This document shows, in pieces, positions 52,101-62,500 of a DNA stretch of 64,000 bases. Each line of letters begins with the position of its first letter. Positions within the stretch are counted from its first letter, which is position 1. A model generated the notes under the pieces. The model was not told the DNA's origin. It did not search any database and was given only the letters and a program-made list of their open reading frames with translations. The stretch spans positions 7,790,501 to 7,854,500 of the forward strand of contig NZ_CP060404.1 of assembly GCF_014295035.1 (NCBI RefSeq). Reading direction: 5' to 3'. Position numbers and translations under genes: made by a program. This stretch comes from Streptomyces buecherae (GTDB lineage Bacteria > Actinomycetota > Actinomycetes > Streptomycetales > Streptomycetaceae).

Positions 52101-55100
52101 AGGTCGAGTTGGGGTGTGGTGGTGGGGAGGGTGGTGGTCCAATTGATGGGTGTGTTGTGGGTGTGGAGGTGAGCGGCGTGGGTGAGGAGTTGGGTCCAGG
52201 TGCCGTGGTCGCGGCGGAGGGTTCCCGTGGTGGTGACGCTGGTGGGTTGGTCGGCTTCGTCGGCGATGTCGTGGAGTGCGGTGGTGAGGATGGGGTGGGG
52301 GCTGATTTCGATGTAGGTGGTGTGGCCGTTGTTTAGGGCCGTAGTGGTGGCATCGGTGAGGAGTACGGGTTGGCGGAGGTTGGTGTACCAGTAGCCAGCC
52401 GTGAGGTGGGTGGTGTCGAGGGCCTGACCGGTGGTGGTGGAGTAGAAGGGGATGTCGCTCGTTGCCGGCTTCAGGTCTGTTAGCTGGTTGAGTAGTTGCT
52501 CGCGTACGGATTCCACGGAGGGGCTGTGGGAGGCGTAGTCGACGTTGATGCGTCGGGCGTGGATGTCCCGTTCCTCGCAGTGTGCGAGGAGGTTGTCCAC
52601 CGCGGTGGTGTTGCCGGCGATGACGGTGGTGTGGGGTCCGTTGTGGGCGGCGATGTGGAGTTCTCGGCCCCAGGCTCCGGGGAGTTGTTGGGTTGCTTGG
52701 GGTGTGAGGGGGAGGGAGGCCATGGTGCCGTGGCCGGTGAGGGTGGTGTGGATGGCTTGGCTGCGGAGGGCGGTGACGCGGGCGCCGTCTTGGAGGGTGA
52801 GGGCGCCTGCGATGACGGCTGCGGGGATCTCGCCTTGGGAGTGGCCGATGACGGCGGTGGGTTGGACACCTAGGGACTGCCAGACGCGGGCCAGCGAGAC
52901 CATGACGGCGAACAACGCGGGTTGGACGACGTCGACGCGTTCGATGGGTTGCCCGTTGGTGAGTACGTCGGTGAGTGACCAGTCGACGTACGGGGCGAGG
53001 GCGTTTTCGCACTCGGCTATGGACTGTCGGAAGACCTCGGAGGTGCGCAGGAGGTCGGTGGCCATGCCGGTCCACTGCGAGCCTTGGCCGGGGAAGACGA
53101 AGACGGGCTTGGTGTGGTTGGTGTTGCCCGTTACCACGTTGGGGTGTTCGTCACCGTTGGCGAGGGCGTGGAGTGCCTCTCGTAGGTGGGCGCGGTCGTG
53201 GGTGAGGAGGACGGCGCGGTGTTCGAGGGTGGCTCGGCCGGTGAGGAGGGTGTGGGCGATGGCGTACGGGTCGGTCTCGGGGTGGTCTTCGACGTACGTG
53301 GCGAGTTGCGTGGCTTGGGCGCGGAGGGCTTGGGGAGTGCGGGCGGAGAGGACGATCGGTACGACGCCTGTCTCCACCGGCGCACTCGCGTCCTCCGGAA
53401 CAGGTTCGCTTTCCGGGGCCTCCTCCAGGATGACGTGGGCGTTGGTGCCGCTGATGCCGAAGGCCGACACGGCGGCCCGACGGGACCCGGTCTCACCGCG
53501 TACCCAGGCACGTTCCTGGGTCAGCAGCTCGACCGCGCCGGCCGTCCAGTCCACGTGAGTGGTGGGCTTGGACACGTGAAGGGTGCGGGGGAGGACCCCG
53601 TGGCGCATGGCTTGCACGATCTTGATGACTCCGGCGACCCCGGCGGCGGCCTGGGTGTGGCCGATGTTGGACTTGATCGAGCCCAGCCACAGGGGTCGGT
53701 TGGCCGGTCGGTCCTGGCCGTAGGTGGCGAGCAGGGCCTGGGCCTCGATCGGGTCGCCGAGGCGGGTGCCGGTGCCGTGCGCCTCCACCGCGTCCACCTC
53801 GTCCGGGGCCAGCCGTGCCGCGGCCAGTGCGGCGCGGATGACCCGTTGTTGTGAGGGGCCGTTGGGGGCGGCGAGACCGTTGGACGCGCCGTCCTGGTTG
53901 GTTGCCGAGCCCCGGATGACGGCGAGCACCTGGTGCCCGTTGCGCCGGGCGTCCGAGAGCCGTTCGAGCAACACCATGCCGGCGCCCTCGGACAGCCCGA
54001 AGCCGTCCGCCTCGTCGGAGAACGCCATGCAGCGCCCGCTCGCCGACAGCGCCCCCATCCGGCCGAACCCGATGAAGACGTCCGGCGTGGGCATCACCAC
54101 CGCGCCGCCCGCGAGCGCCATCGTGCACTCGCCCGTACGCAGCGCCTGGGCGGCCAGATGCAGGGAGACCAGCGACGACGAGCACGCCGTGTCCACCGTG
54201 ACCGCCGGGCCCTCAAGCCCGAACGTGTAAGCCAGACGGCCCGAGATGACGCTGGTGACGCCGCCGGTGATGACGTAGTCCTGGACGGCGGGCGGCGCGT
54301 CGGCCGACCGAGGGCCGTACCCGTGGGACATCGCGCCGATGTACGTCCCGGTACGGCTGCCGCGTAGCGTCGCCGGGTCGATGCCCGCGCGCTCGAACGC
54401 CTCCCAGGACGTTTCCAGCACCAACCGCTGTTGCGGGTCCATGGCCAGCGCCTCGCGCGGTCCGATGCCGAAGAACGCCGCGTCGAACCCGGCGACATCT
54501 CGCAGGAAGCCGCCTTCCCTGGTACGCCGACGGCCCGCGTCGTCGCTTTCGGCGCCGCCGATGCCGAAGGACTCGGCCAGGTCCCAGCCACGGTCGGTCG
54601 GCGGCGCCGAGACGGCGTCCCCACCGCTCCTGACCAGCCGCCACAGGTCGTCGGGGCTGGCGACGCCACCGGGGAAGCGGCAGGCCATGGCGATGATGGC
54701 GATCGGGTCATCGTCCGTGGCCGCATTGTCCGTGGCCGCCACCGTGGCCGCCGGCGCCGCCTCCTGGTCGGCCGCGGGCTCGTGCGAAGCGGCCACCAGC
54801 AACTCGCGCAGGTGGGTCGCCAACACGCGAGGCGTCGGATAGTCGAAGACCAGGGTTGCCGGTAGCCGTAGCCCCGTCGCCTCGGCGAGCCGGTTGCGCA
54901 GGGCGAGCGAGGTCAGCGAGTCGAACCCGGCGTCCTTGAAGGCCCGGTCCACCCGAGTGGACTCGGCCGTGCCGAGCCCGAGCACCACCACGGCATGCCG
55001 GGTGATCAGCTCGGTCAGCGCCGTCTCCTGGTCCGCGGTGGTCAGCGCGGCCAACCGGTCACGTAGTTCCGCGGCGGCGCCGGTGCCGGCCGTGGCCTCC

Positions 55101-58100
55101 TCGGTACGGGGAGCGTCAGGCCGCTCCAGCAGCCGCCGGGCCGCCGGCAACGCGTCCAGCAGTCGACTCGGCCGCATCGAGGTGAACAGGGGAACGAAGC
55201 GCTCCCAGTCGATGTCGGCCACGGCCACGAACGTGTCGTCCTGGTCGAGCGCCTGCTGGAGCGCGGCGACGGCCAACTCGGCGGGCATCAGCGGCAGCCC
55301 CTGACGACGCACCCGCGCCCGGGTCTCCTGGACGTCCACACCGTCGAGGTTCTGCCAGGTGTGCACGGCGTCTTCCCACACACCCCAGGCCACCGACGTC
55401 ATCGGCACCCCACGGGCCCGATTCTGTTCCGCCAGTGCGTCAAGGGCCGCGTTCGCCGCCGCGTACGCCGCGTGGTCGCCACTGCCCCAGAACCCCGCGA
55501 TGGACGAGAAGAGGACGAACGCGTCCAACTCGCCCGGGTCGAGCGACTCCGCCAGGTGCGCCGCACCGGCGACCTTGGCCGCCAGCACCGCGTCCATGCT
55601 GGTCAGCGACGTCTCACCGACCGGCGCCAGCTCGATGAAGGCGGCGGCGTGCAGCACCGTCCGTACGGTGTGTCCTTCGGCCCGCAGCGTGTCGAGCAGG
55701 GCCGCCACCGCGTCACGGTCGGCCACGTCGCAGGCCGCGACGGTCACACCCACACCCCGCCGTTCGAGGTCGCTCACCCACTCCGAGGCACCGGGCGCGG
55801 CCGGCCCCGACCGGCTGACCAGCACCAGATGCTCGGCCCCCTGGGTAGCCAGCCAGTCCGCCAGCCGGGGCGCGAGACTTCCGGTCCCACCCGTGATCAG
55901 CACCGTGCCCCGAGGACGCCACCGGCGCGCCGACTGCGCGCCACCCGCCGCGCTCACCATCCGCCGCGCGAGCAACCCGGCGGAACGCACCGCCACCTGG
56001 TCCTCGCCCGTCGCGCCGGACAGCACCTGCCGCAGCAACGCGCCCGACCGCGCGTCCAGGCTCTCCGGCAGGTCCACCAACCCGCCCCACAACGCCGGAT
56101 GCTCCAGAGCCACCACCCGGCCGAGCCCCCAGACCTGCGCCTGCGCCGGATCGGCCGGAGCGTCCGAGTCCCCCGTGGACACCGCGCCCCGGGTGACGCT
56201 CCACAGCGGCGCTCGCACCCCGAGCTGGCTCAGGGCCTGCACAAGGGGCAGCGTCAGCGCCGCCCCCGTCGCCAGCGCGCCGAACCGGGGGTGCGGACGC
56301 GAGTCCGCCCCCACGAACGACAGCACACCCGCCGCCTCGGTTCCCCCTTCCGCGCTCCGCGCACCAGCGAGCACGTCCCGCAGCCGGGCGGCGAGCGCGT
56401 CGCGGTCGGCGTCCGCCTCGGTCAGCTCCACGGGTACGATCCGGGCGCCGTGGCCACCGAGTACGCGCAGCGCCTCCGTAACCCACGGGTCCGTATCGTG
56501 CCCGGCAGAGAGGGCCACAAGCCAGGTGCCGGTCAGCGGTGCGGGTGACACCCGCGCCACCGGCTTCCAGGCGATCCGGTAGCGCCACCCGTCGACCGCG
56601 TCGCGGTCACGGTGTTGCCTGCGCCATGCCGACAGCGTCGGCAACAGCGCGGACAGCGACGAGCGCCCGGACTCGTCCTCGATCTGGAGCGCCTCCGTCA
56701 GCGCGCCGACGTCCCCACCCTCCACCGCCGCCCAGAACCTCGCGTCCGCCTCGTTCCCCGACGCCTGGTCACCCGGCGCCTGGTCACCCACCCCGCCGCC
56801 GGCTGCCTCGTCATAGATCCACAGGTGCTGGCGTTGGAAGGGGTAGGTGGGGAGGTCGAGTTGGGGTGCGGTGGTGGGGAGGGTGGTGGCCCAGTTGATG
56901 GGTGTGTTGTGGGTGTGGAGGTGAGCGGCGTGGGTGAGGAGTTGGGTCCAGGTGCCGTGGTCGCGGCGGAGGGTTCCGGTGATGGTGACGTTGACGGGTT
57001 GGTCGGCTTCGTCGGCGATGTCGTGGAGTGCGGCGGTGAGGATGGGGTGGGGGCTGATCTCGATGAAGGTGGTGTGTCCGTTGCCTAGGGCGGTGGTGGT
57101 GGCATCGGTGAGGAGTACGGGTTGGCGGAGGTTGGTGTACCAGTAGTCGGCCGTGAGCTGGGTGGTGTCGAGAGCCTGGCCGGTGGTGGTCGAGTAGAAC
57201 GGGATGCTGCCCTTGCGGGGCTTCACCTCGGCCAGTACGTCGGTGAGCTGGGCGCTGATGGCCTCGACATGGGGCGTGTGGGACGCGTAGTCGACGTTGA
57301 CGCGTCGGGCGTGGATGTCCCGTTCCGCGCAGTGTGCGAGGAGGTTGTCCACCGCGACGGCGTCGCCGGCGACGACGGTGGTGTGGGGCCCGTTGTGGGC
57401 GGCGACGTGAAGCTCTCGACCCCAGGCACCGGGCAGCAGTTGGGTTGCTTCGGGCGTGAGGCTGAGGGAGGCCATGGCGCCGTGGCCGGTGAGGGTGGTG
57501 TGGATGGCCTGGCTGCGAAGAGCGGTGACGCGGGCGCCGTCTTCGAGGGTCAGGGCGCCTGCGATAACGGCCGCGGGGATCTCCCCCTGGGAGTGGCCGA
57601 TGACGGCGGTGGGTCGGACGCCCAGCGATTCCCACACCCGGGCCAGCGAGACCATGATGGCGAACAGCGCGGGTTGGACGACATCGACGCGTTCGATGGG
57701 CTGCCCGTTGGTGAGCACGTCGGTCAGGGACCAGTCGACGTACGGCGCCAGGGCGTTCTCGCAGTCGGCTATGGACTGCCGGAAGACCTCGGAGGTGCGC
57801 AGGAGGCCGGTGGCCATGCCGGTCCACTGCGAACCCTGGCCGGGGAAGACGAAGACGGGCCTGGCATGGTCGGTGTTCCCGGTGATCACGCTGGGGTGTT
57901 CGTCGCCCTTGGCGAGGGCGTGCAGTGCCTCCAGCAGGTGGCCCCGGTCGTGAGCCAGGAGCACGGCGCGGTGTTCAAGGCCGGCGCGCGCCGTGAGCAG
58001 CGTGTGCGCGATGGCGTACGGGTCGGCGTCGGGGTGGTCCTCGACGTACGCGGCGAGCCGCGCGGCCTGGGCGCGCAGCGCCTGGGGGTCGCGCGCCGAG

Positions 58101-59551
58101 ACGACGACCGGCACGACACCCGCGTCGACGGCCGGTCCCTGACCCTCGGGGACAGCCTCCTGCTCGGGGGCCTGTTCCAGGATGACGTGGGCGTTGGTGC
58201 CGCTGATGCCGAACGAGGAGACCGCGGCCCGGCGCGGACGACCCGCCTCGGGCCACTCGCGCTGCTCGGTGAGCAGCCGTACGGTGCCGGCCTCCCAGTC
58301 GACGTGGGGTGTGGGCTCGTCCACGTGCAGCGTGCGGGGCAGTAGGCCGTGGCGCATGGCCTGCACCATCTTGATGACGCCGCCGACGCCGGCGGCGGCC
58401 TGGGTGTGACCGACGTTGGACTTGAGCGAGCCCAGCCACAGCGGCTGGTCGGCGGGCCGGCCCTTCCCGTAGGTGGCGAGCAGGGCCTGGGCCTCTATCG
58501 GGTCACCGAGGCGGGTGCCGGTGCCGTGCGCCTCGACCGCGTCCACCTCGTGCGGGGCCAGCCGCGCATCGGCCAACGCCTGCATGATGGCGCGCTCCTG
58601 CGCCGGGCCGTTGGGGGCCGAGAAGCCGCTGCTGCTGCCGTCCTGGTTGATGGCCGAGCCGCGCAGTACGGCGAGCACCCGGTGGTTGTTGCGCCGCGCC
58701 TCGGAGAGGCGTTCCAGCACCAGGACGCCGACGCCCTCGCCCCAGCCGGTGCCGTCGGCCGAGGCGGCGAACGCCTTGCAGCGGCCGTCGGGGGAGAGCC
58801 CGCGCTGCCGGCTGAACTCGACGAACCCGATCGGCGTGGTCATCACCGTCACACCACCGACGAGGGCCATCGAGCACTCGCCCGCCCGCAGCGACTGGCC
58901 CGCCACGTGCAGCGCGACCAGCGACGACGAGCACGCCGTGTCCACCGTGACGGCGGGACCCTCAAGCCCCAGGGTGTACGCGACGCGGCCCGAGACCACA
59001 CTGCCCAGGCTGCCCGTCATCAGGTAGCCCTCAAGGTCGTCCGGCGTCTTGTGCAGCCTGGCGGCGTAGTCCTGGTGCATCACACCGGCGAACACCCCCG
59101 TACGGCTGCCCCGCACCGCTGTGGGGTCGACGCCCGCGCGTTCCAGCGCCTCCCACGCCACCTCCAGCAGGACGCGTTGCTGCGGGTGCATGGCGGTCGC
59201 CTCGCGCGGGCTGATCCCGAAGAACTCCGGATCGAACGCGGCGGCGCCGTTCAGGAAGCCTCCGGAGCGCGTGTAGCTCTTGCCGACGGCGTCCGGGTCC
59301 GGGTCGTAGAGTTCGGCGACGTCCCAGCCACGGTCCTCGGGGAAGCCGGTGACGGCGTCGCCCCCGCCGGCCACCAACTGCCACAGCTCCTCGGGCGAGC
59401 TGACGTCTCCGGGGTAGCGGCAGGCCATGCCGACGATGGCGATCGGCTCGGAGGCCGCCGTGGTCAGCGCGTGGTTGCGCCGTCGCAGGGACTCGACCTC
59501 CTTGAGGGAGGCCCGCAGTGCCTTGACGACTTCTTCGCTCGATGCGGTCAT
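49157..59551 (-). CDS. pieA2: Type I PKS modules 2 and 3 (PieA2-like)
   Basis: A 3,464-residue bimodular synthase; the ATG at 59551 follows GGAG by 7 nt. Docking coiled coil about 1-33 (LRASLKEVESLRRRN). Module 2: KS (Cys about 209), AT with GHSQGE and YASH (methylmalonyl), no DH, and KR (GGTGSLA about 1219). This KR lacks LDD and has VPMTSVAWG, which fits an A-type KR that leaves a hydroxyl; ACP about 1545. Module 3: KS (Cys about 1788), AT with YASH (about 2343), DH (HALWNTPLLP about 2545, HPALLD about 2715), KR (GGTGVLG about 3018), and ACP (GYDSL about 3335). The C-terminal DEFLDIVDDELRG tail is a docking element for PieA3. This accounts for the C-10 hydroxyl and the next methyl-branched alkene. 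Confidence 0.92.
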   Translation of the reverse strand: MTASSEEVVKALRASLKEVESLRRRNHALTTAASEPIAIVGMACRYPGDVSSPEELWQLVAGGGDAVTGFPEDRGWDVAELYDPDPDAVGKSYTRSGGFLNGAAAFDPEFFGISPREATAMHPQQRVLLEVAWEALERAGVDPTAVRGSRTGVFAGVMHQDYAARLHKTPDDLEGYLMTGSLGSVVSGRVAYTLGLEGPAVTVDTACSSSLVALHVAGQSLRAGECSMALVGGVTVMTTPIGFVEFSRQRGLSPDGRCKAFAASADGTGWGEGVGVLVLERLSEARRNNHRVLAVLRGSAINQDGSSSGFSAPNGPAQERAIMQALADARLAPHEVDAVEAHGTGTRLGDPIEAQALLATYGKGRPADQPLWLGSLKSNVGHTQAAAGVGGVIKMVQAMRHGLLPRTLHVDEPTPHVDWEAGTVRLLTEQREWPEAGRPRRAAVSSFGISGTNAHVILEQAPEQEAVPEGQGPAVDAGVVPVVVSARDPQALRAQAARLAAYVEDHPDADPYAIAHTLLTARAGLEHRAVLLAHDRGHLLEALHALAKGDEHPSVITGNTDHARPVFVFPGQGSQWTGMATGLLRTSEVFRQSIADCENALAPYVDWSLTDVLTNGQPIERVDVVQPALFAIMVSLARVWESLGVRPTAVIGHSQGEIPAAVIAGALTLEDGARVTALRSQAIHTTLTGHGAMASLSLTPEATQLLPGAWGRELHVAAHNGPHTTVVAGDAVAVDNLLAHCAERDIHARRVNVDYASHTPHVEAISAQLTDVLAEVKPRKGSIPFYSTTTGQALDTTQLTADYWYTNLRQPVLLTDATTTALGNGHTTFIEISPHPILTAALHDIADEADQPVNVTITGTLRRDHGTWTQLLTHAAHLHTHNTPINWATTLPTTAPQLDLPTYPFQRQHLWIYDEAAGGGVGDQAPGDQASGNEADARFWAAVEGGDVGALTEALQIEDESGRSSLSALLPTLSAWRRQHRDRDAVDGWRYRIAWKPVARVSPAPLTGTWLVALSAGHDTDPWVTEALRVLGGHGARIVPVELTEADADRDALAARLRDVLAGARSAEGGTEAAGVLSFVGADSRPHPRFGALATGAALTLPLVQALSQLGVRAPLWSVTRGAVSTGDSDAPADPAQAQVWGLGRVVALEHPALWGGLVDLPESLDARSGALLRQVLSGATGEDQVAVRSAGLLARRMVSAAGGAQSARRWRPRGTVLITGGTGSLAPRLADWLATQGAEHLVLVSRSGPAAPGASEWVSDLERRGVGVTVAACDVADRDAVAALLDTLRAEGHTVRTVLHAAAFIELAPVGETSLTSMDAVLAAKVAGAAHLAESLDPGELDAFVLFSSIAGFWGSGDHAAYAAANAALDALAEQNRARGVPMTSVAWGVWEDAVHTWQNLDGVDVQETRARVRRQGLPLMPAELAVAALQQALDQDDTFVAVADIDWERFVPLFTSMRPSRLLDALPAARRLLERPDAPRTEEATAGTGAAAELRDRLAALTTADQETALTELITRHAVVVLGLGTAESTRVDRAFKDAGFDSLTSLALRNRLAEATGLRLPATLVFDYPTPRVLATHLRELLVAASHEPAADQEAAPAATVAATDNAATDDDPIAIIAMACRFPGGVASPDDLWRLVRSGGDAVSAPPTDRGWDLAESFGIGGAESDDAGRRRTREGGFLRDVAGFDAAFFGIGPREALAMDPQQRLVLETSWEAFERAGIDPATLRGSRTGTYIGAMSHGYGPRSADAPPAVQDYVITGGVTSVISGRLAYTFGLEGPAVTVDTACSSSLVSLHLAAQALRTGECTMALAGGAVVMPTPDVFIGFGRMGALSASGRCMAFSDEADGFGLSEGAGMVLLERLSDARRNGHQVLAVIRGSATNQDGASNGLAAPNGPSQQRVIRAALAAARLAPDEVDAVEAHGTGTRLGDPIEAQALLATYGQDRPANRPLWLGSIKSNIGHTQAAAGVAGVIKIVQAMRHGVLPRTLHVSKPTTHVDWTAGAVELLTQERAWVRGETGSRRAAVSAFGISGTNAHVILEEAPESEPVPEDASAPVETGVVPIVLSARTPQALRAQATQLATYVEDHPETDPYAIAHTLLTGRATLEHRAVLLTHDRAHLREALHALANGDEHPNVVTGNTNHTKPVFVFPGQGSQWTGMATDLLRTSEVFRQSIAECENALAPYVDWSLTDVLTNGQPIERVDVVQPALFAVMVSLARVWQSLGVQPTAVIGHSQGEIPAAVIAGALTLQDGARVTALRSQAIHTTLTGHGTMASLPLTPQATQQLPGAWGRELHIAAHNGPHTTVIAGNTTAVDNLLAHCEERDIHARRINVDYASHSPSVESVREQLLNQLTDLKPATSDIPFYSTTTGQALDTTHLTAGYWYTNLRQPVLLTDATTTALNNGHTTYIEISPHPILTTALHDIADEADQPTSVTTTGTLRRDHGTWTQLLTHAAHLHTHNTPINWTTTLPTTTPQLDLPTYPFQRQHYWLTTPSTTHPNAHTADHPFLLTRTTLATSQETLYTGHISTHTHPWLTDHALWNTPLLPGTALLELALHTAHHTGLHHIEELTLHTPLTLTHHQPHHLQIHIGTPNTTGQHPLTIHTRPHAPQGDEAAWTCHATGSLSANADAGAGADAASGWEEAESWPPQGAVSVAVEGIYPRLAEGGLVYGPAFQGLRAAWRRGAEVFAEVRLPEPQHADADRFDLHPALLDAALHATMLDGVERVVLPFSFRGVTLHATGATDLRVRLTPTGPDTMSLAVADGRGAPVATVAALAVRPVDQRQLVVSGRAVADSLFQVAWHAVSADAPGAGRVARCAVVGVDGLGVGPALLAAGSDVESHASLADLARAVDEGEAGVPPVVVVPWPLSRDADRHSADAASGAVVRMLGLFQEWVREERFGDARLVLVTRGAVAVSSAAGGGPAESVSDLAAASVWGMVRSAQAEHPDRFALVDLDADAGSGRVLADALAGAEPQCAVRAGRVWVPRLERSRPPATTGVPALRSEGTVVITGGTGVLGSLVARHLVTHHGIRHLLLLSRRGPDAPGATQLHHQLTQLGATPTITTCDTSNPQQLTTALATIPPQHPLTGIIHTAGTLHDALLTNLTPHHTHTTLQPKTHTAWHLHQLTQHTHLDFFILFSAAGGVLGSAGQANYAAANGYLDALADYRRGAGLPAVSMAWGLWEEVSEMTGGLGEEDLARLRRAGVLPLSSADGLALFDLALEQDRPLVLPVRLDLAAMRARPGARPALLRGLLGAAPPRAVAGSAAVATGGTGDAGEPGDTLSLSGLPAAERAHALRELVTTQAALVLGYAAADAIDDERGFLDAGYDSLRAVELRNRLSAATGLRLPSTLVFDHPTPAEVAGRLDELLRERERPDAEALLARLDGVAADLSAVAADDPARERVATRLRALLAGVVGAADGGGGSGAGGERLAGEGDEFGDVSLDEFLDIVDDELRG
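50115..50518 (-). repeat. 404-bp KR repeat, copy in pieA2 module 3
   Basis: Partner of 38104-38507 in pieA4, gap-free with two visible mismatches. Flanking KR sequence (the Tyr/Asn active-site end and the ACP linker) is clearly diverged, so exchange was limited to this core. Confidence 0.85.
51720..52018 (-). repeat. DH repeat of about 300 bp, copy in pieA2 module 3
   Basis: Aligns at offset 10,425 with 62145-62443 in pieA1, with only scattered differences. It encodes the DH N-terminal half including HALWNTPLLP and a His/Thr-rich segment. Confidence 0.8.
52085..53115 (-). repeat. Methylmalonyl AT repeat, copy in pieA2 module 3
   Basis: One of five similar blocks of about 1.03 kb; very close to the pieA6 copy in the YASHSPSVESVREQLL region. 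The block continues into the adjacent DH repeat shared with pieA1. Confidence 0.75.
56836..57866 (-). repeat. Methylmalonyl AT repeat, copy in pieA2 module 2
   Basis: One of five similar blocks of about 1.03 kb. Its centre (after YASHTPHVEAI, with LAEVKPRKGSIPF) is the most diverged, while both ends remain nearly identical to the other copies. Confidence 0.75.
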
Positions 59552-59581
59552 CGATAACTCCGAACCTCATGGACTGAACGA

Positions 59582-62500
59582 TTAGTTGTCACCGAGGGCC
59601 ACCCGAACCAGGTCGTCCAGGTCCATCGCGTCGAGCGCGGCGCCCTGCTGCTCCGCCACGGGCTCCGCGGCGTGTCCGCCGTGCTCGCCCCCGGCCTCCG
59701 CGAGACCCAGGAGGGTCCGTACGAGACCGGCCTCCTGGAACCGGGCCAGCGGTATCGCCGCCAACGCCCGGCGGAACTCCGCCTCGTCCGGCTGGCCATC
59801 GGCCGTGGCCGGCGCGGGCCCGTCGGCACCGGACTCGGCGGCGTCATCGCCGGGGAAGAGTTCGGCCGCCAGGTAGCGCCCCATCGCGTTGGGGGTGGGG
59901 TGGTTGAAGATGAGGGTGGCGGGCAACCGCCGCCCCACCTCGGCACCGAGCCGGTTACGGAGGTCAAGCGCGGTGAGCGAGTCGACACCGAGATCCAGGA
60001 AGCCGCGCTCGGGATCGATCGACTCCACCGTGGGGTGCCCCAGGACCGTCGCCACCTGGCGCCGTACCAGGTCAACCAGTGCCTGGCGGCGCTCATCCGG
60101 CGCCAGCTCCGCGAACCGGCGCTCGACCGTCGCCTCCTGCGACCTGCCGGCCGCCGCCCGCAGCGGAGCCGGGGACGCGGCACGGACCAACCGCCGCAGC
60201 AAGGCCGGCACTTCCGGCTGGGAGCGTAGGGCGGCGAAGTCCAGGACGGCGGGGACCAGCGCGGCCCGCCCGGCGCCCGACCCGCCGGCGACCGTCGGGC
60301 CGGTCGCGGCCCGCGCGTCCGCATCGGCCCGCACCGCCATGTCGAACAGCGCGAGCCCCTGCTCGGACGGCATGGGAGCCAGGCCCGTGCGACGCAACCG
60401 CCGCAGGTCCGCCTCGCCGAGATGACCGGTCATCCCGCCCGCCTCGGCCCACAACCCCCAGGCCAGTGCGAGGCCGGGCAGCCCGGTCGCGCGGCGGTGC
60501 CAGGCCAGGGCGTCCAGGAACGCGTTCCCCGCCGCGTAACTCGCCTGCCCCGCCTGACCGAGCGTGCCGGCCGCCGACGAGTAGAGCACGAAGGCCCGCA
60601 GGTCGTACGGGCGCGTCAGCTCGTGCAGATTCCACGCCGCGTCGACCTTCGGCCGCAGAACCGCCGCGAGACGCTCGGGTGACAACGAGGCGATCACCCC
60701 GTCATCGAGCACCCCGGCCGTGTGCACCACACCGGTCAGCGGGTACTCGGCAGGCACGGCCTCCAGGGCCGCCGCGAGCGCCGAACGGTCCGCCGCGTCG
60801 CACGCGACCACCGCCACCCGAGCACCCCGCTCCACCAACTCCGCGCGCAACCCCTCCGCCCCCTCCGCAGCGAGGCCACGACGGCTGAGCAACAACAGAC
60901 TGCGAACGCCGTACTCGGCGACCAGATGGCGGGCCAGCATGCCGCCGAGCAGGCCGGTGCCCCCGGTGACCAACACCGTGCCCGAGCCGTCGAACGGACT
61001 CACGCCTTCCCCGGCGGAGGGCGCCACCCTTGCCAGCCGTGGGGCGTACAACCGGCCCGCACGCGCCGCGAGCTGTGGCTCATCGACAGCCCCCGTCGCG
61101 AGCGCGCGCAGCAGGACCCGATACGAGTCGGGGTCGTCATCCAGGTCGGCCAGCGCCAGCCGGCCGGGGTGCTCCGAGCCGGCCGCCCTGATCAGGCCCC
61201 ACAGCGGCGCCCGCGCCAGGTCCGTCACGTCGTCCTCGTCGCGTACGGCCACCGCCGCACGCGTGAGAAACACCAGCCGCGAGTCCGCGAGCCGCTCCTC
61301 AGCCAGCCAGGCCCGCACCAGTTCGCCCACATCACGGGCGGCCACGTGCGCGGCCTCCGCCACGTCGTCCGAGTCGAGCCCTCCGGCCCCAAACAGGCAG
61401 GGCACCAAGACCGTGTCCGGCACTGGACCGCCGGCGGTGACGGTGGCGATCAGCGCCCCGAGATCGCTCGCGGCGCACGCCGGGGCCGCGTCCGCGAGGT
61501 CGGGGAGCAGCGCCGCGGCCCCCACGAGAACGGGCCGCCGCGCACCGTCCATCGGTGCCGGCTCAGCCAGCTCAGTCGTCTCCGCCGGGACCCACTCCAC
61601 CTGGTACAGCGGGTTGTTCAGCCCGCTGGCCGTGGCCCGGAACCGCTCCGCGGACACCTCCCGCAACGTCAGCGCGTCGATGGAGACGACCTGCTGCCCA
61701 CCGGCGTCTGTCGCCAGCACCGAGACCGTGTCGGGCCCGGTCGGTGTCAGCCGTACGCGCAGGTCGGTGGCGCCGGTGGCATGCAGGGTCACTCCGCTGA
61801 AGCTGAACGGCAACCGCACCCGGTCCGCGCCTTCCAACAGCGTCGCGTGCAGCGCCGCGTCCAGCAGCGCGGGATGCAGGTCAAAGCGGTCAGCATCGGC
61901 CCGTTGCGCCTCGGGCAGCTCGACCTCCGCGACCACGTCATCGCCCGCCCGGCCCTGCCGCCGCAACCCCTGGAACGCGGGCCCGTAGTCGAAGCCGACC
62001 TCGGCCAGCCGCCCGTAGGCCCCCTCAGCCTCGGCGAGCGCAACCCCCTGCCCCGGCCATGCCCCGTCCTGCGGCGCTCGCCCCTTCGCCGACACGACAC
62101 CCACCGCGTGCTGCACCCACGCACCGTCATCCGCGCCCTCCGGTCGGGTGTGGATGGTGAGGGGGTGTTGTCCGGTGGTGTTGGGGGTGCCGATGTGTAT
62201 TTGGAGGTGGTGGGGTTGGTGGTGGGTGAGGGTGAGTGGGGTGTGGAGGGTGAGTTCTTCGATGTGGTGGAGTCCGGTGTGGTGTGCGGTGTGGAGGGCG
62301 AGTTCGAGGAGTGCGGTGCCGGGGAGGAGTGGGGTGTTCCAGAGTGCGTGGTCGGTGAGCCAGGGGTGGGTGTGGGTGGAGATGTGTCCGGTGTAGAGGG
62401 TTTCTTGGCTGGTGGCGAGGGTGGTACGGGTGAGCAGGAAAGGGTGACCAGTTGAGTCATTGCCGCGACGGTGACTGGGTGAGGAAGCAGGGAGCCAGTA

